From contig CAYQQQ010000001.1 of the NCBI GenBank assembly GCA_964420125.1, forward strand, positions 186,001 to 250,000: a stretch of DNA of 64,000 nt, given 5' to 3'. Both the position numbers and the translations under genes were made by a program. The notes beneath the pieces were generated by a model. That model was given only the letters and a program-made list of their open reading frames with translations. It searched no databases and was not told where the DNA came from. The stretch is from CAYQQQ01 sp964420125. GTDB lineage: Bacteria; Actinomycetota; Acidimicrobiia; Acidimicrobiales; Microtrichaceae. Below are positions 34,025 to 43,014 of the stretch, in pieces. Each line of letters opens with the position of its first letter. Position 1 is the first letter of the stretch.

Positions 34025-35197
34025 GTGTCGACAGAGGTGATGGAACCGGCGGAGAGCACGCCGAACGCCGAGCAGCGGTCCCCGACCGACGGACGCGTCG
34101 ACGCGCCCGACGACGGAGGCAGCGAGGAGCAGCACGACGCCCCCCTCGCGCACGACGGCGAGCCGTCGACGGACGGGACGTCACCCGGGGAAGCCCCGAC
34201 CGGAGAAGCCCTGCTGCGCGAACCGCCCGCGCCCACGCCCACGGTGCGACCGTTCGACTTCCGCCGGCCGAGCAAGCTGAACCGCGACCACATCCGCAAC
34301 CTCGAGATGGTGCACGAGACCTTCGCCGGCCAGTTCGCCACGGTGCTGTCCTCGAGCCTTCGCGTCGTCGCCACCATGGACGTGAGCAGCATCAACGAGG
34401 TCACCTACGACGAGTACGTGCACGCGCTGCCGTCGCAGACCCACATGGTCTTCCTGTCGCTGGATCCCCTGCCGGGCCTGACCACCCTGCAGCTCCCGTT
34501 GGACTCGGCGCTGGTGCTGGTGGACCTGCTCCTGGGCGGCCAGGGCCTCACCGTGCCCGAGCGCCCCCTCACCGAGATCGAGGCCAGCCTGGTCCGCAAG
34601 CTGCTGGAGCGGGGCCTGGAGGACCTGGCCTACGCCTACGAGCCGGTGCAGCAGCTCGAGCCGTCGATCACCGGACACGAGTCCAACCCCCAGTTCGCCC
34701 AGACCGCCGCACCATCCGACCTGGTCGTCGTGGTGCGGTTCCTGCTGGACCTGGCGACCTCCTCGGAGACCGAGCCGGCACCGATCACCCTCTGCTACCC
34801 GCTCTCCAGCCTGCAACCCATCCTCGACGCCGTGGCCGGAACACCGCAGCACGGCGACAGCGTCGGAGAGGTGGCCCACGCCCGTCGCGCCATGGCGCTG
34901 CGCATCAACGAGGTGCCCGTCGAGCTGTGCGTGCGGTTCCGGGCCCGCCCTCTGTCGGCAGAGGAGATCCTGGCGCTGAGCCCTGGCGACGTCCTCGTGC
35001 TCCCCCACGCCGCCGATGCACCCCTCACCGCCTCGGTCGGCGAGCAGCCCATGTTCGCCGTGCAACCCGCCCGACGGGGCCGGAAGGTGGCGGTGCAGGT
35101 GACCGAACGACTCGACATCGACCGACTGGACGGGTTCGCCACGACCGGAGGAACCTCCGGCCGGCGACCGGCTTCGGGAACGGAGACCGACCGATGA
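34025..35197 (+). CDS. fliM: flagellar motor switch protein FliM
   Basis: A 390-residue protein if translation starts at the leaderless GTG 34025; ATG 34040 (AGAGG 2 nt upstream) would give 385. From about residue 75, FDFRRPSKLNRDHIRNLEMVHETFAGQFATVLSS is typical FliM, continuing through the middle domain and a C-terminal SpoA domain (LSPGDVLVLPHAAD). The first ~70 residues are acidic and disordered and lack the LSQ-E-ID-LL motif that binds phospho-CheY in E. coli and Bacillus. Forms the C-ring with FliG and FliN. Confidence 0.93.
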   Translation: MSTEVMEPAESTPNAEQRSPTDGRVDAPDDGGSEEQHDAPLAHDGEPSTDGTSPGEAPTGEALLREPPAPTPTVRPFDFRRPSKLNRDHIRNLEMVHETFAGQFATVLSSSLRVVATMDVSSINEVTYDEYVHALPSQTHMVFLSLDPLPGLTTLQLPLDSALVLVDLLLGGQGLTVPERPLTEIEASLVRKLLERGLEDLAYAYEPVQQLEPSITGHESNPQFAQTAAPSDLVVVVRFLLDLATSSETEPAPITLCYPLSSLQPILDAVAGTPQHGDSVGEVAHARRAMALRINEVPVELCVRFRARPLSAEEILALSPGDVLVLPHAADAPLTASVGEQPMFAVQPARRGRKVAVQVTERLDIDRLDGFATTGGTSGRRPASGTETDR

Positions 35198-35949
35198 CCG
35201 TGGACACCGACCACCACCTCAGCGAGCCCTCGACGGCGGTGAGCGGGCTGGCCGCCGACGTGGCCGCCGACATCTCGGCGGCGCTGGGCGAGACCGTGGT
35301 GCCCGGACCGTCCTGCGAGCACGTGGAGCTCACCGAGCTCGTGCCACCGGAGGGGGGATGGGTGGCCGCGGCAGAGGTGCCCGGGAGCGGCCTGGTGGCG
35401 TTGGTGCTGTGCTCCGAGTTCACCGATCGCATCGAGCAGCCCGGCCAGCCCTGGACCGAGCTGATGGACCGCTCCCTGGCCTCGTGGGCCCACCGCCACC
35501 GCACGGTGGTGGAGGAGCTGAGCCCCCCCAGCAACGCCGCCAACATCGACGGCCTCCTGCCGGCCCGGGACGGGCTGGCCATCGTGTCCGCCGGGCTCTT
35601 CGTCGCCGACCGGCAGGTCGGCACTGCCGCGCTGCTGGTGCGGGTGCCGAGTCCGTCGGCGCCGGTGGCGACGCCCCGGCCGGCAGAGCTCCCATCGGCC
35701 GACCTCGGCGCCCTGCGCTCCCTGGCGGGCGTGGCGATGGCCGTCACCGCCGAGCTCGGCCGCACGCAGCTCTCGGTGTCGGAGCTGCTCAACCTCCGAA
35801 CCGGCTCGGTGATCGAGCTCGATCGGGCGGCCGGCAGCCCGGTGGACGTTCTGGTCAACGGCACCCTGATCGCCCGGGGCGAGGTGGTCGTGGTGGACGA
35901 GGAGTTCGGCGTGCGGCTCACCGAGGTCCTCAACCGGATGGAGGACTGA
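35194..35949 (+). CDS. fliN: flagellar motor switch protein FliN/FliY-like
   Basis: A 251-residue protein; the last ~80 residues are the SpoA/FliN domain (VTAELGRTQLSVSELLNLRTGSVIEL, then VLVNGTLIARGEVVVVDEEFGVRLTEV in pieces). The ~165-residue N-terminal part makes it longer than E. coli FliN (137) and recalls the extra domain of FliY, but no CheC-type phosphatase motif is obvious. ATG overlaps the fliM stop. Confidence 0.9.
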   Translation: MTVDTDHHLSEPSTAVSGLAADVAADISAALGETVVPGPSCEHVELTELVPPEGGWVAAAEVPGSGLVALVLCSEFTDRIEQPGQPWTELMDRSLASWAHRHRTVVEELSPPSNAANIDGLLPARDGLAIVSAGLFVADRQVGTAALLVRVPSPSAPVATPRPAELPSADLGALRSLAGVAMAVTAELGRTQLSVSELLNLRTGSVIELDRAAGSPVDVLVNGTLIARGEVVVVDEEFGVRLTEVLNRMED

Positions 35950-35954
35950 GCGAC

Positions 35955-36527
35955 GTGGACGGCTCCTCCTCGCTGTTCCTCGTGCTGCGCGTGGCGATGT
36001 CGCTCGGGATGGTGCTGGGGATCGTCGGCATCGCCCTGTGGGTGCTCAAGCGGCGTGGGCCCCTGCGTCGGGGTGGGGCCGGGGGGAGCCGACTCGAGGT
36101 CGTCGACCGCCGCCCCCTCTCGAAGGGCGCCCACGTGGCGCTGGTCCGGGTCGGCCCGGAGGACTACCTCGTGGGCGTCACCGACCAGCAGGTCCACCTC
36201 CTGGGCCGCCCCCGCAGGGCCGGGACGGACACCGATGCCGCGGAGGTGGCCGAGGTGGTGGTGCAGCTGCCTGCACCCGAACCCGTCGGCGGTCCGGCAG
36301 CCCTGGCGACGGCACCCTCACCGGCGCTGCCCCGTGGCCGACGGGTGTCCGTCGTGCCGACTCCGGCGCGCGGTGCAGGTGCAGGTGCGACGGCGCCAGC
36401 CGATGGAGGAGCAGAGCACGGCGCGACCCGATGGACCGGGCACGCACGTCCGGCACGATGTGCCGGACAGGAGACACGGATGGGTTTCGTCGAGGCGCTG
36501 CGGGAGCTGACCGTTCGTCGGTCGTGA
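35955..36527 (+). CDS. fliO: flagellar biosynthetic protein FliO
   Basis: A 190-residue protein: one N-terminal membrane helix (LFLVLRVAMSLGMVLGIVGIALWV in part), then the small FliO domain SRLEVVDRRPLSKGAHVALVRVGPEDYLVGVTDQQVHLL and a disordered tail. FliO assists assembly of the FliP/R core. GTG start, 5 nt after fliN. Confidence 0.87.
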   Translation: MDGSSSLFLVLRVAMSLGMVLGIVGIALWVLKRRGPLRRGGAGGSRLEVVDRRPLSKGAHVALVRVGPEDYLVGVTDQQVHLLGRPRRAGTDTDAAEVAEVVVQLPAPEPVGGPAALATAPSPALPRGRRVSVVPTPARGAGAGATAPADGGAEHGATRWTGHARPARCAGQETRMGFVEALRELTVRRS

Positions 36528-36543
36528 TCCCGCACCCTACGCC

Positions 36544-37470
36544 GTGACCCGGCACCTCCGACTGGCGCTGGCCCTGATCGCGGCCGTCGTGGCCACGATG
36601 TGGGCGACGACGGCGGTGGCGAGCGCGCAGGAGCCTGCGGTCCCCGTTCCGCCGACCGTCGCGACGCCGTCACCGGCCACGCCCGCACCTGGTGGTGCCG
36701 ACGGGTCCAGCGGGCTCGACGGTACGCCCGGGCCCGACACAGGATCCGACTCGGCGTCGGCGACCGACGAGGACGACTCGTCCTTCGACGTGAACATCGA
36801 CCTCGGCGAGGGCGGGGACGGCGAGGAGATCCCCAGCCGCAGCGTGGTGATCATCCTCGGGCTCACCGTGCTGGCGGTGGCCCCGTCGCTGCTGATCCTC
36901 ATGACCAGCTTCACCCGGATCATCGTGGTGCTGTCCCTGGTGCGCAACGCGCTCGGGCTGCAGTCGGTGCCGCCGAACCAGGTGCTCGCCGGCCTCGCGC
37001 TGTTCCTGTCGCTGTTCGTGATGGCTCCCACGTTGTCCAAGGTGAACGACGACGCCCTCCAGCCCTACCTCGACGGCACGATCACCCAGGACGAGGCGCT
37101 GCACCGCGCGGAGCTGCCCCTCAAGCGGTTCATGCTGGCCAACACCCGCTCCGGCGACCTCGACCTCATGACCGGGCTCCGTGGCCAGCAACCCCCGAAG
37201 GACGCCATGGACACCTCGCTGGTGACCGTCGTGCCCGCCTTCGTTCTCTCCGAGCTCCAGTCGGCGTTCATCATCGCCATCGTGGTCTTCGTCCCCTTCC
37301 TGGTGCTCGACCTGGTCGTCTCCGCCGGGTTGATGAGCCTGGGCATGATGATGCTCCCGCCGATCTTCGTGTCGCTGCCGCTCAAGCTGCTGCTGTTCGT
37401 CATGGTCGACGGCTGGTCGATGATCACCGAGTCGTTGGTCACCAACTACCAGGGAGTGGGTCTGGCATGA
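36544..37470 (+). CDS. fliP: flagellar export gate protein FliP
   Basis: A 308-residue gate subunit with a cleavable-looking N-terminal signal (LALALIAAVVATMWATTAVASAQ), a ~55-residue acidic linker and the conserved core: LLILMTSFTRIIVVLSLVRNALG, PPNQVLAGLALFLSLFVM, PAFVLSELQSAFIIA and LGMMMLPPIFVSLPLKLLLFV. The linker makes it longer than the E. coli protein (245). Forms the export channel with FliQ and FliR. Confidence 0.96.
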   Translation: MTRHLRLALALIAAVVATMWATTAVASAQEPAVPVPPTVATPSPATPAPGGADGSSGLDGTPGPDTGSDSASATDEDDSSFDVNIDLGEGGDGEEIPSRSVVIILGLTVLAVAPSLLILMTSFTRIIVVLSLVRNALGLQSVPPNQVLAGLALFLSLFVMAPTLSKVNDDALQPYLDGTITQDEALHRAELPLKRFMLANTRSGDLDLMTGLRGQQPPKDAMDTSLVTVVPAFVLSELQSAFIIAIVVFVPFLVLDLVVSAGLMSLGMMMLPPIFVSLPLKLLLFVMVDGWSMITESLVTNYQGVGLA

Positions 37471-37736
37471 CCGACGCGTCCGTGGTGCAGATCGGACTCG
37501 ACGCCCTGGTGCTGGCCGCGAAACTGGCCGGGCCGATCCTGCTGATGACGCTCGGGGTGGGCGTCATGGTGGGACTCGTGCAGTCGGTGACCCAGCTCCA
37601 GGAGCCGACGCTCACCTTCGTGCCCAAGTTCGTGGGCGTGGGGATCGTGGTCGTGCTCTGCGGCAACTGGATGCTCGGCGAAGCCATCGCCTTCACCCAG
37701 ATGCTGTTCGAGCGGATCCCCGAGCTGCTGGGTTGA
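37467..37736 (+). CDS. fliQ: flagellar export gate protein FliQ
   Basis: An 89-residue protein with two membrane helices (LAGPILLMTLGVGVMVGLVQ and FVGVGIVVVLCGNWML) and the signature QSVTQLQEPTLTFVPK between them, exactly the FliQ length. ATG overlaps the fliP stop. Confidence 0.96.
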   Translation: MTDASVVQIGLDALVLAAKLAGPILLMTLGVGVMVGLVQSVTQLQEPTLTFVPKFVGVGIVVVLCGNWMLGEAIAFTQMLFERIPELLG

Positions 37737-37743
37737 GCGCGCC

Positions 37744-38502
37744 GTGGACGTCCGCATCGATCCGCTCCTGGTCGTCACCGTCCTGCTGTCGTCGATCCGC
37801 ATCCTCACCTTCTTCCTCGTCGCGCCGCCGTTCGCCGGCCCCACCGTCCCGACCAGGATCAAGGTCGGCCTGGCGGTGGCGCTCTCGCTGCTGACCGCCG
37901 ACCAGGTCGACGCCGGCAGCGGCCTGCTGGAGCTGCCCCACCTCCTCCTGTCGGTGCTGTACCAGGTGGGTGTGGGTGCCGCCCTGGGCTTCCTGGTGCT
38001 GGTGTGCTTCTCGGTGATCCAGTCCGCCGGGGCGATGGTGGACTTCGGGGCGGCGTTCTCCGGGGCGACCCTCTACGACCCGTTCTCGCAGGCCGGGGCG
38101 TCACCCATGGCCCGCCTGTACCAGCTGATGGCCACCACGATGCTGTTCACCTCGGGAGGCGTGCTCCTCTTCGTCGCCGGCATCGTGCGCAGCTTCGAGG
38201 CCGCACCGGTGTCGGGGATGGAGATCGGATCGGTCGGCGAGCTGCTCAGCGACCGCATCGGCAACTTCCTGGCCGCCGCGCTGCAGATCGCCTTCCCGCT
38301 GCTGGCCGCGCTGTTCATGGCGGAGCTGGTGCTGGGCCTGCTCGCCCGGGCCGCGCCGCAGCTCAACCTCCTGGTGGTCGGCTTCGGGGTGAAGAGCCTG
38401 ATCGTCATCTTCCTCGGCGCGATCGCGCTGCCGCTGCTGCCCTTCGCCGTCCACGCGGTCGTCGACACCTCGATGCGCGCCATGGCCACGGCGCTCGGAT
38501 GA
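37744..38502 (+). CDS. fliR: flagellar export gate protein FliR
   Basis: A 252-residue, multi-helix protein in fliP-Q-R order. RILTFFLVAPPFAGPTVPTRIKVGLAVALS and ALFMAELVLGLLARAAPQLNLLVVGFGVKSLI (in pieces) are typical of FliR. GTG start 7 nt after fliQ. Completes the P5Q4R1 export core. Confidence 0.95.
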   Translation: MDVRIDPLLVVTVLLSSIRILTFFLVAPPFAGPTVPTRIKVGLAVALSLLTADQVDAGSGLLELPHLLLSVLYQVGVGAALGFLVLVCFSVIQSAGAMVDFGAAFSGATLYDPFSQAGASPMARLYQLMATTMLFTSGGVLLFVAGIVRSFEAAPVSGMEIGSVGELLSDRIGNFLAAALQIAFPLLAALFMAELVLGLLARAAPQLNLLVVGFGVKSLIVIFLGAIALPLLPFAVHAVVDTSMRAMATALG

Positions 38503-38520
38503 CGGCGGGGTAGCCACGAC

Positions 38521-39804
38521 GTGGCCGGCGACAAGGACCAGCGAACCGAGAAGCAGACCGCCAAGCGCAAGAAGGAGGCGCGCCGCAAGGGCCAGGTCGC
38601 CCGCAGCCAGACCCTCGTGCCCTGGGCCACGCTGCTGGCGGCCACCGCGCTGCTCCCCCGGCTGCTCCGCGTCACCGGGGAGCGGCTGGCGGCGGCGCTG
38701 GACGAGGTTCGCACCATCGCCGCCGACCCCACCACGGGAGAGCTGGCACGGGTCGGGCTCTCCACGGCGTCCCAGGCGATGCTCGCCCTCGTCCCCGTGA
38801 TGGTGCTGGTGGTGGTGATGGGAGTGGCCGGATCCTTCGCCCAGACCGGCTTCGTGTTCACCCTCCACCCGCTCGCACCGAAGATGCAGCGACTCAGCCC
38901 TGCGGCGGGCGTCAAGCGGCTGGTCTCGCCCCGCAACGTGTGGGAGACCGTCCGCCAGGTCCTGCTGCTGGGCATCATCGTGGTGCTCGCCGTGCCCAGC
39001 GTCGTGCACACCTGCGAGCAGCTGGCGGCCAGCAGCTGGTCCCTCGGCGCCGCCCTGTCGACGGCCGGGTCGGCGGTGATGTCGCTCCTGCAGATCATCG
39101 CGGTCATCGGCACCGCGGCCGGCCTGCTCGACTACGGGTGGCAGCGCTGGAACCTCGTCCGGGAGGGCCGCATGACCAAGCAGGAGGTCCGCCAGGAGCA
39201 CCGCGAGACCGACGGCGACCCGATGGTGAAGGCGAAGCTCCGCTCCCTGCGCAACGCCATGAGCCGGAACCGGATGCTCGCCGCGGTGGCGGACGCGGAC
39301 GTGGTGATCACCAATCCGACCCATGTGGCGGTCGCGCTCCGCTACGTCCCCTCGAGCGGCGCACCCCGGGTGCTGGCCTCCGGTGGCGACGTGGCGGCCG
39401 CCCGGATACGCGAGCGAGCGAGGCACGCCCAGGTCCCGGTGGTGAGCGTCCCCCCGTTGGCTCGCGCGCTGCACCGGTCGTGCAGACCGGGCGACGAGAT
39501 CCCCCGCGAGCTCTTCCAGGCGGTGGCCACGGTCCTCGCCTTCGTGCACCGCGTGGGACGCCACGCCTTCCCCCAGGCGCCAGTGTCGCTGCCCGTCGTC
39601 GACACCTGGACGCCCTCCGGGGAGGACCCGGAGACCTACCAGGTGCGCTCCACCCAGGACGGCGCGCGCCGGCGGCGAGGCCGGCAGCGAGGGCGGACGC
39701 GAAGCCTCAGCTCCTCCGTAGCGCTGCCGATTGACCAGCAGACCAGTGCGCGGCAAGGACGGTCGCGGCAACCGGTGGGCAGGGACGCCCTCACCCCGAG
39801 GTGA
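38521..39804 (+). CDS. flhB: flagellar export switch protein FlhB
   Basis: A 427-residue protein. EKQTAKRKKEARRKGQVARSQ is the N-terminus, four membrane helices follow, and the cytoplasmic domain holds the autocleavage site NPTH at residues 265-268 in VVITNPTHVAVALRY. A ~70-residue basic tail extends beyond the usual end. FlhB switches from rod/hook to filament export after FliK senses hook length. Overlaps flhA by 4 nt. Confidence 0.96.
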   Translation: MAGDKDQRTEKQTAKRKKEARRKGQVARSQTLVPWATLLAATALLPRLLRVTGERLAAALDEVRTIAADPTTGELARVGLSTASQAMLALVPVMVLVVVMGVAGSFAQTGFVFTLHPLAPKMQRLSPAAGVKRLVSPRNVWETVRQVLLLGIIVVLAVPSVVHTCEQLAASSWSLGAALSTAGSAVMSLLQIIAVIGTAAGLLDYGWQRWNLVREGRMTKQEVRQEHRETDGDPMVKAKLRSLRNAMSRNRMLAAVADADVVITNPTHVAVALRYVPSSGAPRVLASGGDVAAARIRERARHAQVPVVSVPPLARALHRSCRPGDEIPRELFQAVATVLAFVHRVGRHAFPQAPVSLPVVDTWTPSGEDPETYQVRSTQDGARRRRGRQRGRTRSLSSSVALPIDQQTSARQGRSRQPVGRDALTPR

Positions 39805-41846
39805 ACGTGAGCTCTGGACGTCTGGGTGCGACGGTCTTCCCCGCGGCCGTCGTCGGTGTGGTGGCCCTCATGGTCATCCCCATGCCCCCGCTGCTGCTGG
39901 ACGTGCTGCTGAGCATCAACATCGGCGCGTCCGTGCTGCTGCTGCTGGCGGCCATCGGCTCCTCCAACGCCCTCGACCTCTCCGCCTTCCCCTCCATCAT
40001 CCTCATCGCCACCCTGTTCCGGCTGGGCCTGAACGTGTCCTCCACGCGGCTGATCCTCTCCCGCGGCTACGCGGGTTCGGTGATCGAGGCCTTCGGCTCC
40101 ATCGTCATCGGCGGATCCCTGGTCGTGGGCATGGTGGTCTTCTTCATCCTGGTGGTGATCCAGTTCGTGGTGATCACCAACGGGTCGAACCGCGTGGCGG
40201 AGGTCGCCGCCCGCTTCACCCTCGACGCCATGCCCGGCAAGCAGATGGCGATCGACGCCGACCTCAACGCCGGGGTGATCGACGACGACGAGGCCCGCAG
40301 GCGCCGGGAGGAGACCTCGGCCGAGGCCGACTTCTACGGCGCGATGGACGGCGCCGGGAAGTTCGTCAAGGGCGACGCCATCGCCACGGTGGTGATCGTG
40401 GCCATCAACCTCGTCGGCGGCCTGATCATCGGTGTGCTCCAGCTGGGCATGCCGATCTCGGAGGCCGTGGAGAACTACAGCATCCTCACCGTCGGCGACG
40501 GGCTGGTCACCCAGATCCCCGCCCTGCTGGTGTCCATCGCCACCGGCCTGATCGTGACCCGCGCCGCCGGACGCGCCGACCTCGGCACCGACGTCTTCGC
40601 CCAGTTCGCCCGCCAGTACCGGGCATTCACCATCGCCGGCGGGGCGCTGCTGGTGCTCGCCCTCTTCCCGGAGATGCCGAAGGCGCCCTTCCTGGTGGTC
40701 GGCGGCGTCCTGGTCATCACGGGACGGCACCTCGCCAACCGGGCCGCGGTGGTGCTGCCCCTGCCGGAACCGGTGGTGGAGCAGCCCGTGTCGCCCGACG
40801 ACCCCGCCGAGATCGCCCGATCCATCCGGGTCGACGCCATCGGCCTGGAGCTGGCCGTCGACATGGTCGACCTGGTGGACCCCTCCTCGGGAGGTGACCT
40901 GCTGGACCGGGTGCGAGGGCTGCGGCGCAAGATCGCCCAGGAGCTCGGCCTCGTGATGCCCCCGGTGCGCACCCAGGACAGCACCCTGCTCGACCTGGGC
41001 ACCTACGCCATCCGGTTCCACGGCGTCGACGCCGCCATCGGGGCCGCCCCGCCCGGCCACCTGCTGGTGATCGCCGACGACCTGGCGCAGTTCCCGGGGG
41101 AGGAGATCCGCGAGCCCGTGTTCGGCCTCCCCTCGAAGTGGCTGCCGACCGAGCTGCGCCACCACGCCGAGCTCAGCGGGGCGACGGTGGTGGAGCGCTC
41201 CGCGGTCGTCACCACCCACCTCGCGGAGCTGGTGCGGACCCACGCCGCGGAGCTGCTCACGCGCCAGGACGTCAAGCAGCTCGTGGACCTCGTCCGCGAG
41301 ACCGATCCGGCGGTGGTCGACGAGCTCACCGCCGGGCAGATCAGCACCGGCGAGGTCCAGAGCGTGCTGGAGGGCCTGCTCGCCGAGCAGGTGCCGATCC
41401 GCAACCTGGTGCGCATCCTCGAGGTCATCACGGTGGAGGCCCGCACCAACCGCCATCCCGAGCACCTGATCGAAGCCTGCCGCGGCGCGCTGGCCTCCAC
41501 GATCTGCGCCGAGCGGGCCGACGGCGACCGCCTGCCCGTGCTGTCGCTGGAGCCGCTGCTGGAGCACCACCTCGTCGAGCGCGTGGCCCACGACGGCCGC
41601 GGCTCCACCCTCGCCGTCGACCCCGACACCGGCGAGGCGCTGAGCCGGGCCATCGCCGAGCAGGTGGCCGCCGCCGAGCAGCTGGGGGACCGCCCGGTCC
41701 TCGTGTGCTCGCCGGTGCTGCGACCGGCGCTGAGCCGCTTCGCGACGCGCGTGGTGCCGCACCTGCCGGTGCTGTCCTTCGAGGAGCTGGCCGAGCAGTT
41801 CCGCGTGACCGACCTGGGAGCCATCAGTGTTCCGACGACAGCCTGA
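39801..41846 (+). CDS. flhA: flagellar export gate protein FlhA
   Basis: A 681-residue protein of standard length. LSINIGASVLLLLAAIGSSNALDLSAFPSIILIATLFRLGLNVSSTRLIL (in pieces) and the FHIPEP-region segment with AMPGKQMAIDADLNAG and FYGAMDGAGKFVKGDAIA are conserved. Eight membrane helices lead to the C-terminal nonameric ring domain that docks chaperone-substrate complexes. GTG start within the flhB stop. Confidence 0.97.
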   Translation: MNVSSGRLGATVFPAAVVGVVALMVIPMPPLLLDVLLSINIGASVLLLLAAIGSSNALDLSAFPSIILIATLFRLGLNVSSTRLILSRGYAGSVIEAFGSIVIGGSLVVGMVVFFILVVIQFVVITNGSNRVAEVAARFTLDAMPGKQMAIDADLNAGVIDDDEARRRREETSAEADFYGAMDGAGKFVKGDAIATVVIVAINLVGGLIIGVLQLGMPISEAVENYSILTVGDGLVTQIPALLVSIATGLIVTRAAGRADLGTDVFAQFARQYRAFTIAGGALLVLALFPEMPKAPFLVVGGVLVITGRHLANRAAVVLPLPEPVVEQPVSPDDPAEIARSIRVDAIGLELAVDMVDLVDPSSGGDLLDRVRGLRRKIAQELGLVMPPVRTQDSTLLDLGTYAIRFHGVDAAIGAAPPGHLLVIADDLAQFPGEEIREPVFGLPSKWLPTELRHHAELSGATVVERSAVVTTHLAELVRTHAAELLTRQDVKQLVDLVRETDPAVVDELTAGQISTGEVQSVLEGLLAEQVPIRNLVRILEVITVEARTNRHPEHLIEACRGALASTICAERADGDRLPVLSLEPLLEHHLVERVAHDGRGSTLAVDPDTGEALSRAIAEQVAAAEQLGDRPVLVCSPVLRPALSRFATRVVPHLPVLSFEELAEQFRVTDLGAISVPTTA

Positions 41847-43014
41847 GTTCCACGTGAGCGTCGACGGCGACGTGGTCTCCATCGAGGGCCACCGCCTGGA
41901 GCAGCTCACCGAGGAGCTGCAACGCCTCTGCCACGGCCACGCCGAGGTGCTCTCCGTGGACCGCTTCATCGTGGGCGGGATCGCGGGGTTCTTCGGCCGC
42001 GAGTACTTCCGCATCGAGGCACGCACCAGCGAGCAGCACCTGCGGACCGCCGCGTCCGGCGACACCGACGAGCGGGTCGACCCCGACGGGGACGACCCCG
42101 AAGAGGCGCTCGACGCCCAGAGCTTCGCCGCTGCGCTGGCCGCCGCGCTGGAGGAGCAGGGTGCGCCGGCACCGGCTCGACAGGACCCACCGGAGCAGGA
42201 CGCGCCCACGGACGCGGACGACCCCGGGGACTCCCAGCCCGACCACGACGACCCGACCGCCCCGTTGGGCGACACCGACGCCGTGGCCGCCGCCGCCCAG
42301 ACCTGGGCGGCAGCCCGTGCGGCCCGTGGGGAGCCACCGGCAGGAGACGGCGACGCGCCGGCCGAGCAGGAGGGGGTGTTCGTGCACCTGGCGCTGCCGG
42401 AGCTCAACCTGTCGGACCTGCTCGGACGGCTCGACCCCCTGGTGCACGACGCGGTGCTGCCGCCCGAGCACGGGATCGTGGCGGTGGTCGGCGACCCGCT
42501 GCATGCGGCACGCACGGCACAGCGACTCGCCGAGCAGCGCAGCGGCGACGCCGACCAGTCGGTGGTGCTCCTTGTGCGCGACGCCCGGCGGGAGCAGCAC
42601 GAGGGGTGGCCGGTGCTCACCGACCTGTCGGATGCGATCGCCCAGCGCCGGCGCTGGCGCAACCGGCCCCGTCCCACCTTCGTGGCCATCGCGCTGGACC
42701 TCAGCGAGGAGGGGATCCGCTGGGTTCGCAACGCGCTGATCGCCCTCGAACCTGTGCAGGTCCGCTACGCCGCGCCCGCCTGGCGCTCACCCGACGAGCA
42801 CGGCGCACGCATCGAGGCGGTCGCCCAGGTGGACGCCGTCGACCTCGTCGACCTCGACGCCGCCGAGGAGCCCTCGGCCTTCCTCGGCATGTCCCCGAGC
42901 GTGGCCACGCTCGACGGACGACCTGTCTCGCCGGGGCTGTGGGCCGCGTACCTCCTCGCCGCCCCGACGCCGCTGCGCGCCACCGACCACGACCTCGCCA
43001 GGAGCTGCACATGA
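41827..43014 (+). CDS. degenerate FlhF-like protein (pseudo-GTPase candidate)
   Basis: A 395-residue protein, GTG overlapping flhA by 20 nt, where many genomes have flhF. Residues 1-70 follow the FlhF N-terminal pattern (EGHRLEQLTEELQRLCHGHAEVLSVDRF, GGIAGFFGREYFRIEA in pieces). After an acidic Pro/Ala linker the C-terminal half has a beta-strand/loop VAVVGDPLHAARTAQRLAE where an SRP-type GTPase would have GPTGVGKTTT, so the P-loop Lys and Thr are gone. The end, DAVDLVDLDAAEEPSAFLG and SPGLWAAYLLA, fits the last part of that fold. No name can be given with certainty. Confidence 0.6.
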   Translation: MFRRQPEFHVSVDGDVVSIEGHRLEQLTEELQRLCHGHAEVLSVDRFIVGGIAGFFGREYFRIEARTSEQHLRTAASGDTDERVDPDGDDPEEALDAQSFAAALAAALEEQGAPAPARQDPPEQDAPTDADDPGDSQPDHDDPTAPLGDTDAVAAAAQTWAAARAARGEPPAGDGDAPAEQEGVFVHLALPELNLSDLLGRLDPLVHDAVLPPEHGIVAVVGDPLHAARTAQRLAEQRSGDADQSVVLLVRDARREQHEGWPVLTDLSDAIAQRRRWRNRPRPTFVAIALDLSEEGIRWVRNALIALEPVQVRYAAPAWRSPDEHGARIEAVAQVDAVDLVDLDAAEEPSAFLGMSPSVATLDGRPVSPGLWAAYLLAAPTPLRATDHDLARSCT

